Shown one piece after another: positions 15,519 to 23,410 of a DNA stretch of 36,996 bases. The translations under genes and the position numbers were made by a program. Each line of letters begins with the position of its first letter. Position 1 is the stretch's first letter. A model generated the notes under the pieces. It was given only the letters and a program-made list of their open reading frames with translations, was not told where the DNA came from and ran no database searches. This stretch comes from an uncultured Bacilli bacterium (GTDB taxonomy: Bacteria; Bacillota_I; Bacilli_A; RF39; UBA660), in NCBI GenBank assembly GCA_910576795.1, contig CAJTIX010000013.1, positions 1 to 36,996 of the forward strand, read 5' to 3'.

Positions 15519-16973
15519 ATGTTAGAAAATATCGAAGAAATCGTAAATCGAATTAAACAAGAAACGAATGATTTATCAGATATCATTTACCGAAAAAAGA
15601 CGATTCAAAAAAAGACAATCTATATTATTTATAATGAACCACTTACTTCAAGTGATAAAATTAGTGACTTTATTGTAAGAAGTTTAAATCATATCGAACA
15701 AGAAAAAATACCTTCTTCCGCTATGTTGGAACATATAGAAAATGACATTAGCAACTTTAAAGTAAAAAGAGTATCGGATTATGATCAAATCTGTTTTTAT
15801 TTACACCGTGGATTTACCATTTTACTAATTGAAGGTGCGAAAGCGGCACTGGTTTTAGAAACCAAGGCTAATATTGCAAGAGGAATTAATCAACCAGAAA
15901 CAGAAAGTACTGTCCGTGGCGCCAAGGATGCCTTTGTTGAGGACTATCAAATCAATTTAGGATTGATCAAGAAAAGAATCAAAACCAATGATTTATGGAT
16001 ACAAGGATTTAATATTGGAAAATATACCGCAACACAAATAGGTGTTCTGTCAATTCATGGAATTGTCAAAGAAGAATTGGTTAACCAAGTGGCAGAACAA
16101 CTACAGAAAATCGATATTTATGGCATTATCGATAGTGGAATGATTAAAAACTTAATTGAAAAAGAAACCAAATCCATTTTTCCAACCATCATTACAACTG
16201 AGAGACCTGATATCGTTTCCAAAGCTTTATTGGAAGGAAAAGTTGCGATTGTCGTAGACAATAGCCCCTATGTTCTAATTGTTCCTGGTGTATTAAATGA
16301 CTATTTCAAAACCATGGAAGATGTATATGGAAAAGGCATGAATATCACTTTTACCAGAATTATCAAATTTTTAGCCTTTATCATCGCGTTATTTACACCA
16401 GCTGTTTATATTGCCCTAATTACCTACAACCAAGAAATGATTCCGACCGATCTACTTGCTGATTTCGCAACCCAAAGGGATGGTGTGCCTTTCCCTGCCT
16501 TCTTTGAAGGAATTATTATGATTATTTCCTTTGAAATTTTAAGAGAAAGTGACTTGCGTGTTCCCAGTTTTAGTGGAAGCGCCCTATCCATTGTTGGTGC
16601 TTTGATTTTGGGAGATGCTGCTGTAAGTGCTGGAATTGTATCACCCATCATGATTATTGTAATCGCCATTACAGCAATCAGTTCCTTACCCTTTACAGAA
16701 TATGAACTAGAAAATGCACTCAGATGGTATCGATTGTTATTTATGCTTGGTGCTTCTTTCTTAGGAATCGTAGGCGTTCTTGCAGTGACAATTTTCTTTA
16801 TTGTTAGATTGAGTCATTTGGAATCATTTGGAAAACCATATCTTATGCCTTTCGTACCAACCATTTTTGATTCCCTAAAAAACAGTGTTGTCAAATTTCC
16901 ACTCAAATCTCTCAATAAACGCCAACCTTATTTATCAGATAATCGGATCAAGCAAAGGAGGAAAAAGGGATGA
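15519..16973 (+). CDS. gerA: Spore germinant receptor A subunit (GerA family)
   Basis: A 484-residue protein of the GerAA/SpoVAF family, the A subunit of the nutrient receptor in the spore inner membrane. The N-terminal soluble region (about 1-270) has family stretches such as ETKANIARGINQPETEST and VRGAKDAFVEDYQINLGLIK. Then come about five membrane segments (about 285-310, 330-345, 360-395, 405-435), with the conserved PFPAFFEGIIMIISFEILRE-like motif split around 320-345. It is translated from GGTGA plus ATG at 15519 and overlaps gerC by four bases (ATGA). The presence of B and C subunits alongside favours a receptor over SpoVAF. The ligand is unknown. Confidence 0.93.
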   Translation: MLENIEEIVNRIKQETNDLSDIIYRKKTIQKKTIYIIYNEPLTSSDKISDFIVRSLNHIEQEKIPSSAMLEHIENDISNFKVKRVSDYDQICFYLHRGFTILLIEGAKAALVLETKANIARGINQPETESTVRGAKDAFVEDYQINLGLIKKRIKTNDLWIQGFNIGKYTATQIGVLSIHGIVKEELVNQVAEQLQKIDIYGIIDSGMIKNLIEKETKSIFPTIITTERPDIVSKALLEGKVAIVVDNSPYVLIVPGVLNDYFKTMEDVYGKGMNITFTRIIKFLAFIIALFTPAVYIALITYNQEMIPTDLLADFATQRDGVPFPAFFEGIIMIISFEILRESDLRVPSFSGSALSIVGALILGDAAVSAGIVSPIMIIVIAITAISSLPFTEYELENALRWYRLLFMLGASFLGIVGVLAVTIFFIVRLSHLESFGKPYLMPFVPTIFDSLKNSVVKFPLKSLNKRQPYLSDNRIKQRRKKG

Positions 16974-18157
16974 AACTATATAAATGGATAATACCATGTC
17001 TATTCTTACTATTGTTTACAGGGTGCTACAACTATAGAGAACTCAATCAAATTGCGTTAACCAGTGCGATTGGAATAGACAAAACGGAAGATGGTAAAGA
17101 ATATGTTGTGACTGTCCAAGTTTTAAATACACAAAAACAAGGAAGTGATTCCAATTACAGTGGAAGTCAACCAAAATTCATTTTATATGAGCAAAAAGGA
17201 CCTACTTTGCAACATGCTTTGCGCACTATTATTTTAGAATCACCACGAAGACTTTACGTGAACCATCTTAATCTTTTAATGATTAGTGAGGATGTTGCTA
17301 AAGAAGGAATTCAAGAAATATTAGACTTCTTTGCCCGCAATACAGAATTTCGGAAAGATTTCTTAGTTGTCATCAGTAGAGAAGAAACTCCAGAAGATGT
17401 GATGCAAATTTTAACACCGCTAGAAACGCTCAACTCAAAAAATATTCGTGATAGCATTACTGCCGATGCCAAATTCTATGGCATGGCTACAAAAGTAACT
17501 TTTGAAGATTTACTAAATACATATTTAAATCGACGAACTAATGTTGTGCTTCCCTCTGTAGAAGTGGTTGGAAATATCAAAAAAGGTGAAGGAGAGGATA
17601 ATATCAAACAGTCCATTCCTGATGCAACAGTAAAACTGAGACCACTCGCTATTTTTAATGGTGAAAAAATGATTGGATATCTTACGGAAGAAGAAAGTCG
17701 AGTTTACAATTATGTACAAGGCAATATTCAAAATTCCATTCTTACAAGTAGTTGTTCTGAAAATGGTCTATTCACCTCAGAAATTATCTCAACCAAAACC
17801 AAATTAAAACCAGATATAGAAAAAATGAAAATTACGATGCAAGTAAAAGCAAATGCAAGTATCAAAGAAATCAATTGTAACATGAATTTATTAGATTCGA
17901 ATTCTATTCAGATATTGGAAAATAAAATCAATCAAGAGATGGAGGAAGTCATTGAAGAAGACGTTACTAAAATCATTGAGACTTATAAAACAGATATATT
18001 TGGTTTTGAAGAACTATTATATAAAACAGATCCTACTTCTTATAAAAAATTAAAAGAACAATATGGAGATGAATTGATTGAAAATTTAGAATTTGAAGTG
18101 AATTCTAATGTAAAATTACAAACAAAAGGAAACATTGTAAAGGAGATTACACGATGA
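16970..18157 (+). CDS. gerC: Spore germinant receptor C subunit, lipoprotein (GerC family)
   Basis: A 395-residue lipoprotein. The signal peptide ends in the lipobox LFTGC (Cys19), followed by YNYRELNQI and TSAIGIDK, which are typical of Ger(x)C proteins. The three-domain outer part extends to the C terminus, with ESPRRLYVNHLNLLMISE near 95 and DFFARNTEFRKDFLVVISR near 125. AGGAGG precedes the ATG. It overlaps both neighbours by four bases, so translation is coupled. In this operon the lipoprotein gene comes second, giving the order A-C-B instead of the B. subtilis order A-B-C. Confidence 0.93.
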   Translation: MKLYKWIIPCLFLLLFTGCYNYRELNQIALTSAIGIDKTEDGKEYVVTVQVLNTQKQGSDSNYSGSQPKFILYEQKGPTLQHALRTIILESPRRLYVNHLNLLMISEDVAKEGIQEILDFFARNTEFRKDFLVVISREETPEDVMQILTPLETLNSKNIRDSITADAKFYGMATKVTFEDLLNTYLNRRTNVVLPSVEVVGNIKKGEGEDNIKQSIPDATVKLRPLAIFNGEKMIGYLTEEESRVYNYVQGNIQNSILTSSCSENGLFTSEIISTKTKLKPDIEKMKITMQVKANASIKEINCNMNLLDSNSIQILENKINQEMEEVIEEDVTKIIETYKTDIFGFEELLYKTDPTSYKKLKEQYGDELIENLEFEVNSNVKLQTKGNIVKEITR

Positions 18158-19239
18158 AAAATAAAATCAATTGTTTACAATATAGTACAATGGTAGTTCT
18201 AATTATGGTATCTGCATTTATGGGAATTGGAGTTTACTGTCTTGTACAAGCCGCAGGTATCGATGCCTATATTACCATACCACTGGGGATGATTGTTGGA
18301 ATTCCTGTCTTACTTTTGTTTCTTTATATTGCCAATTATGAACCCGATTTAGCACTCCCCAAAAAATTGGAAAAATTGTATGGCAAAAGGTTAGGAAAAG
18401 TCGTAACTTTAATATGTGCAATTTTCATCTTTATTTTTGCAAATAATTATATGTTTAATTTAATCAATTTCATCGTATCGCAATTTTTGCCTGAAACACC
18501 TCTACTTGTTGTGGGAATCGTCTTTGCGGTTCTTACTATTTATACCAATACCAAGGGTATTGAAACCATTTCAAGAGTCAGTTTACTACTACTCACAATC
18601 AATTTGATTTTATTTGCAATTGGTTTTATTGGATTAATACCCAGTATCGATACTTCTAATTTAAAACCCTTTTTGGAATTTGGAATTGGAAGACCTTTGC
18701 AAGCAACATTCTATTTTGTAACATTGATGATTATGCCTATTTTTGCATTACTCATTGTACCAAAAAATCAGGTTGTAAATCCTGAGAAATACAATAAGTC
18801 AATTGTCATTTCCTATCTTGTTTCATTATTTATTATTTTTGGATTTTGTATTATTACTTTGGGTATTTTAGGCATTCATCTGGCCAGTATTTATCAATAT
18901 CCTGAATATATTATTTTAAAACACGTCAATCTTTTTGGATTTTTAGACCGTATTGAAAATATCATAACTGCACAGTGGATTTTTGGTTTATTTTTCTGTG
19001 TTGCTTTTGCGGTTTATTATATTGGCAATAGTATTAAATTAGAACATAATAGTAAAATGCTTCCTACTAGTATTGTGACATTGATGTTACTGGCAAGTGT
19101 TTATTTGATACCAAATAACACCTTTTTCAACGTATATATCTATTATGTTGCACCTATTTTAAGAGTTGCATCACTTGTCGTTTTTATCATCATTGCGATA
19201 TCCATTTTTATCAAAAAAAGAAAAAAGAATTCGGATTAA
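18154..19239 (+). CDS. gerB: Spore germinant receptor B subunit, APC-type permease (GerB family)
   Basis: A 361-residue integral membrane protein with about ten hydrophobic segments along its whole length, of the amino acid-polyamine-organocation superfamily. Family-like stretches include YCLVQAAGIDAYITIPLGMI (about 29-48), FVTLMIMPIFALLIVP and the final basic IKKRKKN tail. The B subunit forms the ligand-binding membrane core of the receptor. It is the last gene of the operon, which ends in a bidirectional hairpin. Confidence 0.92.
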   Translation: MKNKINCLQYSTMVVLIMVSAFMGIGVYCLVQAAGIDAYITIPLGMIVGIPVLLLFLYIANYEPDLALPKKLEKLYGKRLGKVVTLICAIFIFIFANNYMFNLINFIVSQFLPETPLLVVGIVFAVLTIYTNTKGIETISRVSLLLLTINLILFAIGFIGLIPSIDTSNLKPFLEFGIGRPLQATFYFVTLMIMPIFALLIVPKNQVVNPEKYNKSIVISYLVSLFIIFGFCIITLGILGIHLASIYQYPEYIILKHVNLFGFLDRIENIITAQWIFGLFFCVAFAVYYIGNSIKLEHNSKMLPTSIVTLMLLASVYLIPNNTFFNVYIYYVAPILRVASLVVFIIIAISIFIKKRKKNSD

Positions 19240-19252
19240 AGTGAATTCTTTT
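19223..19252. terminator. Bidirectional terminator between gerB and the tail-anchored gene
   Basis: AAAAGAATTC pairs perfectly with GAATTCTTTT across a ten-base loop. T-rich tracts follow on both strands. It includes the gerB stop codon and reaches into the stop codon of the convergent gene. Confidence 0.75.
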
Positions 19253-20039
19253 ATTTTAGTAAACTATAAATGAGAAAGATAATTCCAGCAATGACAATTC
19301 CGGTAATCACAGATAAAACTGTTTTCATGATTTTTGGGTTCCACTTTGGTTTCATCTGTTCAGAAATCTGTTCAAAATCATCATCACCAAAATTAAGACT
19401 AGATGTATAAAAAGATTGATCCATTTCTTCTTTTTCTTTCTTTTTCATTTGGTCTTCTTTTTTAGCCTCTTCTAACAAGGCTTTGATGGAATCACGATTT
19501 TCAATTACTGTGTTTTCCTCTGATTTTAAATCATCAAACAGATCCAAACTAAGCTCCCTGGTTGCAAGTTGATTGAGTTCGCTATTACTTGTAATGGTAT
19601 CAATCAATTCCCTTAGTTCATCTGGATGTTCATTCTTTTGCATACTTTTTTCTTTTAGATTTTTTAAAATATTATATCCTGTATGATCAAGACGATGATA
19701 TTTTTCTTCCTCTTTTTTGTTATTTTTAGCTTTATTTAAAATATCACGTATGTCATAATTTTTTTCTGCTTCAAATGTCGGTTTTTCTTCTTCCACCGTT
19801 TGAATCGGTTCTTTTATCATTTGTCTAAATTGTCTTTGTTTTTGATATTGCTCCCTATTTTTTAACATATTTTTAATTTTGGTGATATCGACCTCATTTG
19901 ATTTTTCAATGGTTGCAATTCCTTCAATGTTACTATATTCCCCATCCTCGTAAATTTCGCGATATAATTCCTGATTTCGCTCACTTCTTTTGGATGTATG
20001 ATTACTTGGTTTATAGTAACGCTCCATTCTACTTGTCAA
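19251..20039 (-). CDS. Acidic tail-anchored membrane protein, unknown
   Basis: A 262-residue protein with a long, charged, mostly helical cytoplasmic region rich in Glu, Lys and Asn, and a single C-terminal membrane helix (about 237-258) with almost nothing after it, as in tail-anchored proteins. The start is set at TTG 20039 because AGGTGA lies five bases upstream; the ATG at 20027 (MERYYKPS) would be 17 bases from it. Likely coiled coils occur near 50-75, 95-130 and 175-205. No family is recognised. It converges on the ger operon, which does not prove a spore role. Confidence 0.65.
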   Translation of the reverse strand: MTSRMERYYKPSNHTSKRSERNQELYREIYEDGEYSNIEGIATIEKSNEVDITKIKNMLKNREQYQKQRQFRQMIKEPIQTVEEEKPTFEAEKNYDIRDILNKAKNNKKEEEKYHRLDHTGYNILKNLKEKSMQKNEHPDELRELIDTITSNSELNQLATRELSLDLFDDLKSEENTVIENRDSIKALLEEAKKEDQMKKKEKEEMDQSFYTSSLNFGDDDFEQISEQMKPKWNPKIMKTVLSVITGIVIAGIIFLIYSLLK

Positions 20040-20094
20040 GCATATCACCTCTATTCTTATAATAACATAATTTTTCATTTTTTAAAACATTTAC

Positions 20095-20124
20095 TTGCAT
20101 ATTGATTTGTTTTTTTTATATAAT
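20095..20124 (+). promoter_or_regulatory. Promoter of the ferredoxin gene with very short leader
   Basis: TTGCAT (20095-20100) and a perfect TATAAT (20119-20124) are 18 bases apart. The expected start, near 20131, falls on the ribosome site GGTGAT, leaving about nine leader bases before the ATG at 20140. Confidence 0.6.
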
Positions 20125-20139
20125 GGAACTGGTGATGTT

Positions 20140-20364
20140 ATGAAGAAAGTAAAAGTGAATCAAGAATTATGTATCGGTTGCGGAGCTTGTCAAGCAATCG
20201 CAGAATCTGTATTTCAATTAAACGATGAGGGATTTGCAGAAACTAAGAATGAAAGTAATACAGTAGATACAATGGAAGAAGAACTAAAAAATGATGTAAT
20301 GGATGCTCTAGAAGGTTGTCCAACATCTGCCATTTTTATGGAAGAAGAAAAGGAAGCTGCATAA
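20140..20364 (+). CDS. fer: 4Fe-4S ferredoxin
   Basis: A 74-residue acidic electron carrier binding a single [4Fe-4S] cluster. Ligands are CIGCGAC (Cys11, 14 and 17) near the N terminus and the Cys of EGCPTSAI near residue 60. It corresponds in length and pattern to the single-cluster ferredoxin of Bacillus. The ATG at 20140 follows GGTGAT. It is a single-gene unit with its own promoter and terminator, and its redox partner is not in the window. Confidence 0.93.
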   Translation: MKKVKVNQELCIGCGACQAIAESVFQLNDEGFAETKNESNTVDTMEEELKNDVMDALEGCPTSAIFMEEEKEAA

Positions 20365-20376
20365 ACAGTTCCTTTT
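20348..20376. terminator. Bidirectional terminator between ferredoxin and acetyltransferase genes
   Basis: AAAAGGAA (20348-20355) pairs with TTCCTTTT (20369-20376) across a 13-base loop that contains the ferredoxin stop codon. T-rich tracts exist on both strands. The stem touches the stop codon of the converging gene. Confidence 0.65.
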
Positions 20377-20843
20377 TATTTATAACGATAATGAACAGTA
20401 TCATCTATTCTTCTATGGTATACAAATCCTGCACCTAACGCAGTTTTTATACTTCTTATATTGTTCTTTTGAATGGCCAAATCAATTGCTTGGACTTTTT
20501 TCATATTTTGAATCAAATATTCCTTCAATTCTTTTAATAATATAACACCCAAATGATTTCCTCTATAATCCTCATGAATAGCATAATCGATTGCCAAAGT
20601 TCCTTTAAAATCACAATTTCCTAGATATAAGTATCCAATTAGGTTTGATGTATTAGCTAACAGATAAGCTGTTTCTAATTCTAATTCACCTAAATTTTCA
20701 GTTGAAAATAAATATTGTTCTATTGTATTTTTAAAATACATAAAAATGAGCGAATCTGCTATTAACTCTCGTTTAAATTTTCTATGTAAATACATTTCAC
20801 TATCATACTCAACTATCGATAATGTATCCATATTCCATTGCAT
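20376..20843 (-). CDS. GNAT-family N-acetyltransferase
   Basis: A 155-residue protein of the GNAT fold, which transfers an acetyl group from acetyl-CoA to an amine. The acetyl-CoA loop is IHEDYRGNHLGVILLKEL (about 90-107), a close variant of R-G-x-x-[LI]-G, and NIRSIKTALGAGFVYHRR near the end is the family's second signature. The start is ATG 20843 behind GGGTGA; an in-frame GTG at 20855 overlaps that site and is rejected. The acceptor substrate is unknown. Confidence 0.82.
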   Translation of the reverse strand: MQWNMDTLSIVEYDSEMYLHRKFKRELIADSLIFMYFKNTIEQYLFSTENLGELELETAYLLANTSNLIGYLYLGNCDFKGTLAIDYAIHEDYRGNHLGVILLKELKEYLIQNMKKVQAIDLAIQKNNIRSIKTALGAGFVYHRRIDDTVHYRYK

Positions 20844-20864
20844 AGTATCACCCACTGAATAGCT

Positions 20865-20892
20865 ACTATATCATATTTTAAAAAAATTGCAA
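20865..20892 (-). promoter_or_regulatory. Promoter of the GNAT gene
   Basis: On the minus strand TTGCAA (20892-20887) and TATAGT (20870-20865) are 16 bases apart, about 21 bases before the start codon. Confidence 0.5.
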
Positions 20893-21000
20893 ATTCTAAC
20901 CATCTAACATTATTTTTCATTTCAATATTTTGCCCATTCCTGATATAAAACGGAATACTTCATTTTTTCATTATGCGTTATAAATTTGGTACTTGATTAC

Positions 21001-21028
21001 AAAAAAAATGTACTTTTTTTGTACATTT
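21001..21028 (-). terminator. Rho-independent terminator of rluB
   Basis: On the minus strand AAATGTAC pairs with GTACATTT across a seven-A loop, then a T run follows. It overlaps the first bases of the rluB stop codon. The stem is symmetric, so it could also act on plus-strand transcripts. Confidence 0.75.
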
Positions 21029-21752
21029 ATATTTCCTTACTTACTTCATAATATAATTTCTTAACCTCTTTAGGAGACAACATACGATATTCTCCTGATT
21101 TTAATCCTACTAAATTCAAGAATGAAATTTGTTCTCTCTTTAATTTTAAAACGGTATAACCAATTGCTTCAAACATTTTTTTCACTTGGTGATTTCTACC
21201 CTCATGAATGGTCAACTCCACAATAGAAGTATCTGTTTTTTTATCGTATTTTTTAATACGTGCTTTTGCCTTACTAGTACTTTTTCCATCTATCACAACA
21301 CCCATTTGTAAAGCCCTAATTTGTTCTTTTCCAATTAACCCTTTTACCTTTGCTATATAAACTTTATCGATCTGATTTTTCGGATGCATTAAAGCATTCG
21401 CAAGAACTCCATCATTTGTAAGCAATAAAATTCCTGTGGTATCATAATCCAATCTTCCAATAGGGTAAATACGCATTTGTGTATCAATGAGATCCACTAC
21501 CGTTTTTCTTTGTTTGTCATCATTTGTGGTGGTTACAACACCACGAGGTTTATATAATAAAAAATAGACTTTTTGTTCTTCTTTCTGTAATACATTGCCA
21601 TCAATTTCAATCTCATCTGTATTACTCACCTTTGTTCCTAGTTCGTAAATCACATTCCCATTCACTTTCACTTTTCCCTTTTGAATCAGTTCTTCTGCTT
21701 TTCTTCTTGATGTATAACCACTGTTCGCAATTACTTTCTGCAATCTCTCCAT
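21027..21752 (-). CDS. rluB: RsuA/RluB-family rRNA pseudouridine synthase
   Basis: A 241-residue enzyme making pseudouridine in ribosomal RNA. An S4 domain is at about 1-60 (ANSGYTSRRKAEELIQKGKV). The catalytic domain has LLYKPRGVVTT, the active-site motif GRLDYDTTGILLLTNDG (Asp102), HPKNQIDKVYIAKV and EGRNHQVKKMFEAIGY. It is of the RluB type found in Bacillota beside sporulation and chromosome-segregation genes. In B. subtilis, spmA and spmB lie next to such a gene (ypuL), which matches the nearby dacB-spmA-spmB set. A TTGCAC/TATAAT promoter lies upstream. Confidence 0.92.
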   Translation of the reverse strand: MERLQKVIANSGYTSRRKAEELIQKGKVKVNGNVIYELGTKVSNTDEIEIDGNVLQKEEQKVYFLLYKPRGVVTTTNDDKQRKTVVDLIDTQMRIYPIGRLDYDTTGILLLTNDGVLANALMHPKNQIDKVYIAKVKGLIGKEQIRALQMGVVIDGKSTSKAKARIKKYDKKTDTSIVELTIHEGRNHQVKKMFEAIGYTVLKLKREQISFLNLVGLKSGEYRMLSPKEVKKLYYEVSKEI

Positions 21753-21771
21753 ATCGTTTCACCTATCGCTT

Positions 21772-21800
21772 ATTATACTGAAATTTTTTAAAAAGTGCAA
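21772..21800 (-). promoter_or_regulatory. Sigma-A-type promoter of rluB
   Basis: TTGCAC (21800-21795) and a perfect TATAAT (21777-21772) are 17 bases apart on the minus strand, 19 bases before the ATG. Confidence 0.7.
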
Positions 21801-21814
21801 CGAAAAAGATTATA

Positions 21815-22255
21815 CTATTTACAAGTATAACCCTTTGATTCCATTTCCTTTTTCGCATCCTTTAATGATTGTCTAACATTACCAATACTCAGTTCTTTTT
21901 TGGCTTCTTTATCCATTTTTTTGAGATCTGCATCAATCGTAACAGATAAGATATTATCGGTACTACTGGTAGAAAAGGAAATTCCTTTTTTTCCTTCTAA
22001 ATTTACATATTGTTGTTTTAATATAGACCATAAATCATCTACATAATGAACATAACTACCTGAAATTTCAATTTCAGAATAGATACTCATTTTGATAACT
22101 TCATGTCCTTGAAATGTGATATTCAAAGCTTCCTTTAATTCTAAATTCTCAGATGAAGTTTCTGTTTTGGTACAATGCAATTTCTCTATCTTATTACAAC
22201 CTGAAGATAAAATCATCATCATAAGTACCAAACTGCATAATACGACCTTTTTCAT
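21815..22255 (-). CDS. Small lipoprotein of unknown function
   Basis: A 146-residue lipoprotein with the signal peptide and lipobox LSSGC (Cys20), then about 125 residues with alternating strands and a helical C terminus (KKELSIGNVRQSLKDAKKEM). The ribosome site GGTGGAGGA is strong, and a near-consensus promoter stands between it and spmB, so it is likely an independent vegetative gene. It resembles the general shape of DUF1307-type lipoproteins (ESKGYTC at the end), but I cannot confirm a family. Confidence 0.7.
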   Translation of the reverse strand: MKKVVLCSLVLMMMILSSGCNKIEKLHCTKTETSSENLELKEALNITFQGHEVIKMSIYSEIEISGSYVHYVDDLWSILKQQYVNLEGKKGISFSTSSTDNILSVTIDADLKKMDKEAKKELSIGNVRQSLKDAKKEMESKGYTCK

Positions 22256-22275
22256 TTCATTCCTCCACCTGTTTC

Positions 22276-22304
22276 ATTATAACGCAATTCATATCTATAG
22301 TCAA
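22276..22304 (-). promoter_or_regulatory. Sigma-A-type promoter of the small lipoprotein gene
   Basis: TTGACT (22304-22299) and a perfect TATAAT (22281-22276) are 17 bases apart, 21 bases before the ATG. It begins just after the spmB stop codon. Confidence 0.75.
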
Positions 22305-22306
22305 TT

Positions 22307-22831
22307 TTAACCAAAAAAGCAATTGACAATGAGAATCGCAGAAACAATACCAATCACATCTGCAGCAAGGCCAGCCCATAAGGAATATCTAATTTTTTTG
22401 ATTCCAATACTTCCAAAATAAAGTGTCAAAATATAAAAAGTCGTATCGGTGGAACCCTGGATTACAGAACCCAATCTTCCAATCAGACTATCTGGTCCAT
22501 AAGTTACAAACAGGTTATTTAAAATCGCCAAAGAGGAACTTCCGGAGATAGGCCTTAATAACATCATAGGAAAGATTTCGGTTGGAACATTGAGGCTTGC
22601 GAAAGCTGGTTTTAAGAGCGTAAACACATAATTTAAAATATCACTTTTTAAAAATAAATTAATACCAAAAATCATCCCTAACAAACAAGGAAACATAGTA
22701 AATACCATATCAAAACTCTCTGTTGCACCTTCCACAAATACGTCATACACATTTACTTTTTTGTAAATTCCATAACAAACCACAATCAATACCAATAATG
22801 GAATGACATAACTCGAAATCTGTTCTATCAT
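22307..22831 (-). CDS. spmB: Spore maturation protein SpmB
   Basis: A 174-residue membrane protein with about four hydrophobic segments and a nucleoside-recognition (Gate) domain. Diagnostic stretches are FVEGATESFDMVFTMFPCLLGM (about 33-54, shown in part), LLRPISGSSSLAILNN and STDTTFYILTLYFGSIGIKK. With SpmA it is needed in B. subtilis for spore core dehydration and heat resistance; its transport substrate is not known. It follows spmA by three bases. Confidence 0.92.
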   Translation of the reverse strand: MIEQISSYVIPLLVLIVVCYGIYKKVNVYDVFVEGATESFDMVFTMFPCLLGMIFGINLFLKSDILNYVFTLLKPAFASLNVPTEIFPMMLLRPISGSSSLAILNNLFVTYGPDSLIGRLGSVIQGSTDTTFYILTLYFGSIGIKKIRYSLWAGLAADVIGIVSAILIVNCFFG

Positions 22832-22834
22832 ATA

Positions 22835-23410
22835 CTACCTTCTTTTTGCGAGTATACGGTCAATGATAAGACCTCCTATCGTAGAAATAAGTGTTGCTAA
22901 AATGCAAGCAAAGACAATTTCTGTTGGGTTTTTACTACCATACATCATACGAAGGGAAATAATCGTAGTGGGTATAATCGTCACTCCACTTGTATTGAGT
23001 ACCAAAAACGTAATCATACTACGGGATGCGGTATCTTTTTGATCATTTAAACTTTGCAAAGACTTCATTGCTTTTAACCCAAATGGTGTGGCAGCATTTC
23101 CAAGTCCAAACATATTGGCTGTAATATTAGATGCAATGAGACTGAGCGACTCATGACCCTTCGGGATCTCTGGAAACAACTTTCGTAAAATAGGGGAAAG
23201 TGCATTCGATAATTGATTCAAAAGCCCCGATTCGGTTGCGATATTCATAATTCCTAGCCATAAAGCCATAACAGGAAATATTTTAATGATCATATCCAGA
23301 CTGCTCTTCGTACTTTCCAGTATTTCATTATTTAAAACATCTACTTTACCTGTAAATAAACATACAATAACTCCAATTACAATAAAACAACCCCATATTT
23401 TATTTACCAT
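22835..23410 (-). CDS. spmA: Spore maturation protein SpmA
   Basis: A 191-residue membrane protein, partner of SpmB. Characteristic stretches are VMALWLGIMNIATESGLLNQ (about 44-63), LIASNITANMFGLGNAATPF and FLVLNTSGVTIIPTTIISLR. The start is placed at ATG 23410 (MVNKIW), matching the usual SpmA beginning. An in-frame ATG at 23425 touches the AAAGGA site directly and would overlap dacB by 22 bases. The start remains somewhat uncertain because AAAGGA is 15 bases from the chosen ATG. Confidence 0.9.
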   Translation of the reverse strand: MVNKIWGCFIVIGVIVCLFTGKVDVLNNEILESTKSSLDMIIKIFPVMALWLGIMNIATESGLLNQLSNALSPILRKLFPEIPKGHESLSLIASNITANMFGLGNAATPFGLKAMKSLQSLNDQKDTASRSMITFLVLNTSGVTIIPTTIISLRMMYGSKNPTEIVFACILATLISTIGGLIIDRILAKRR

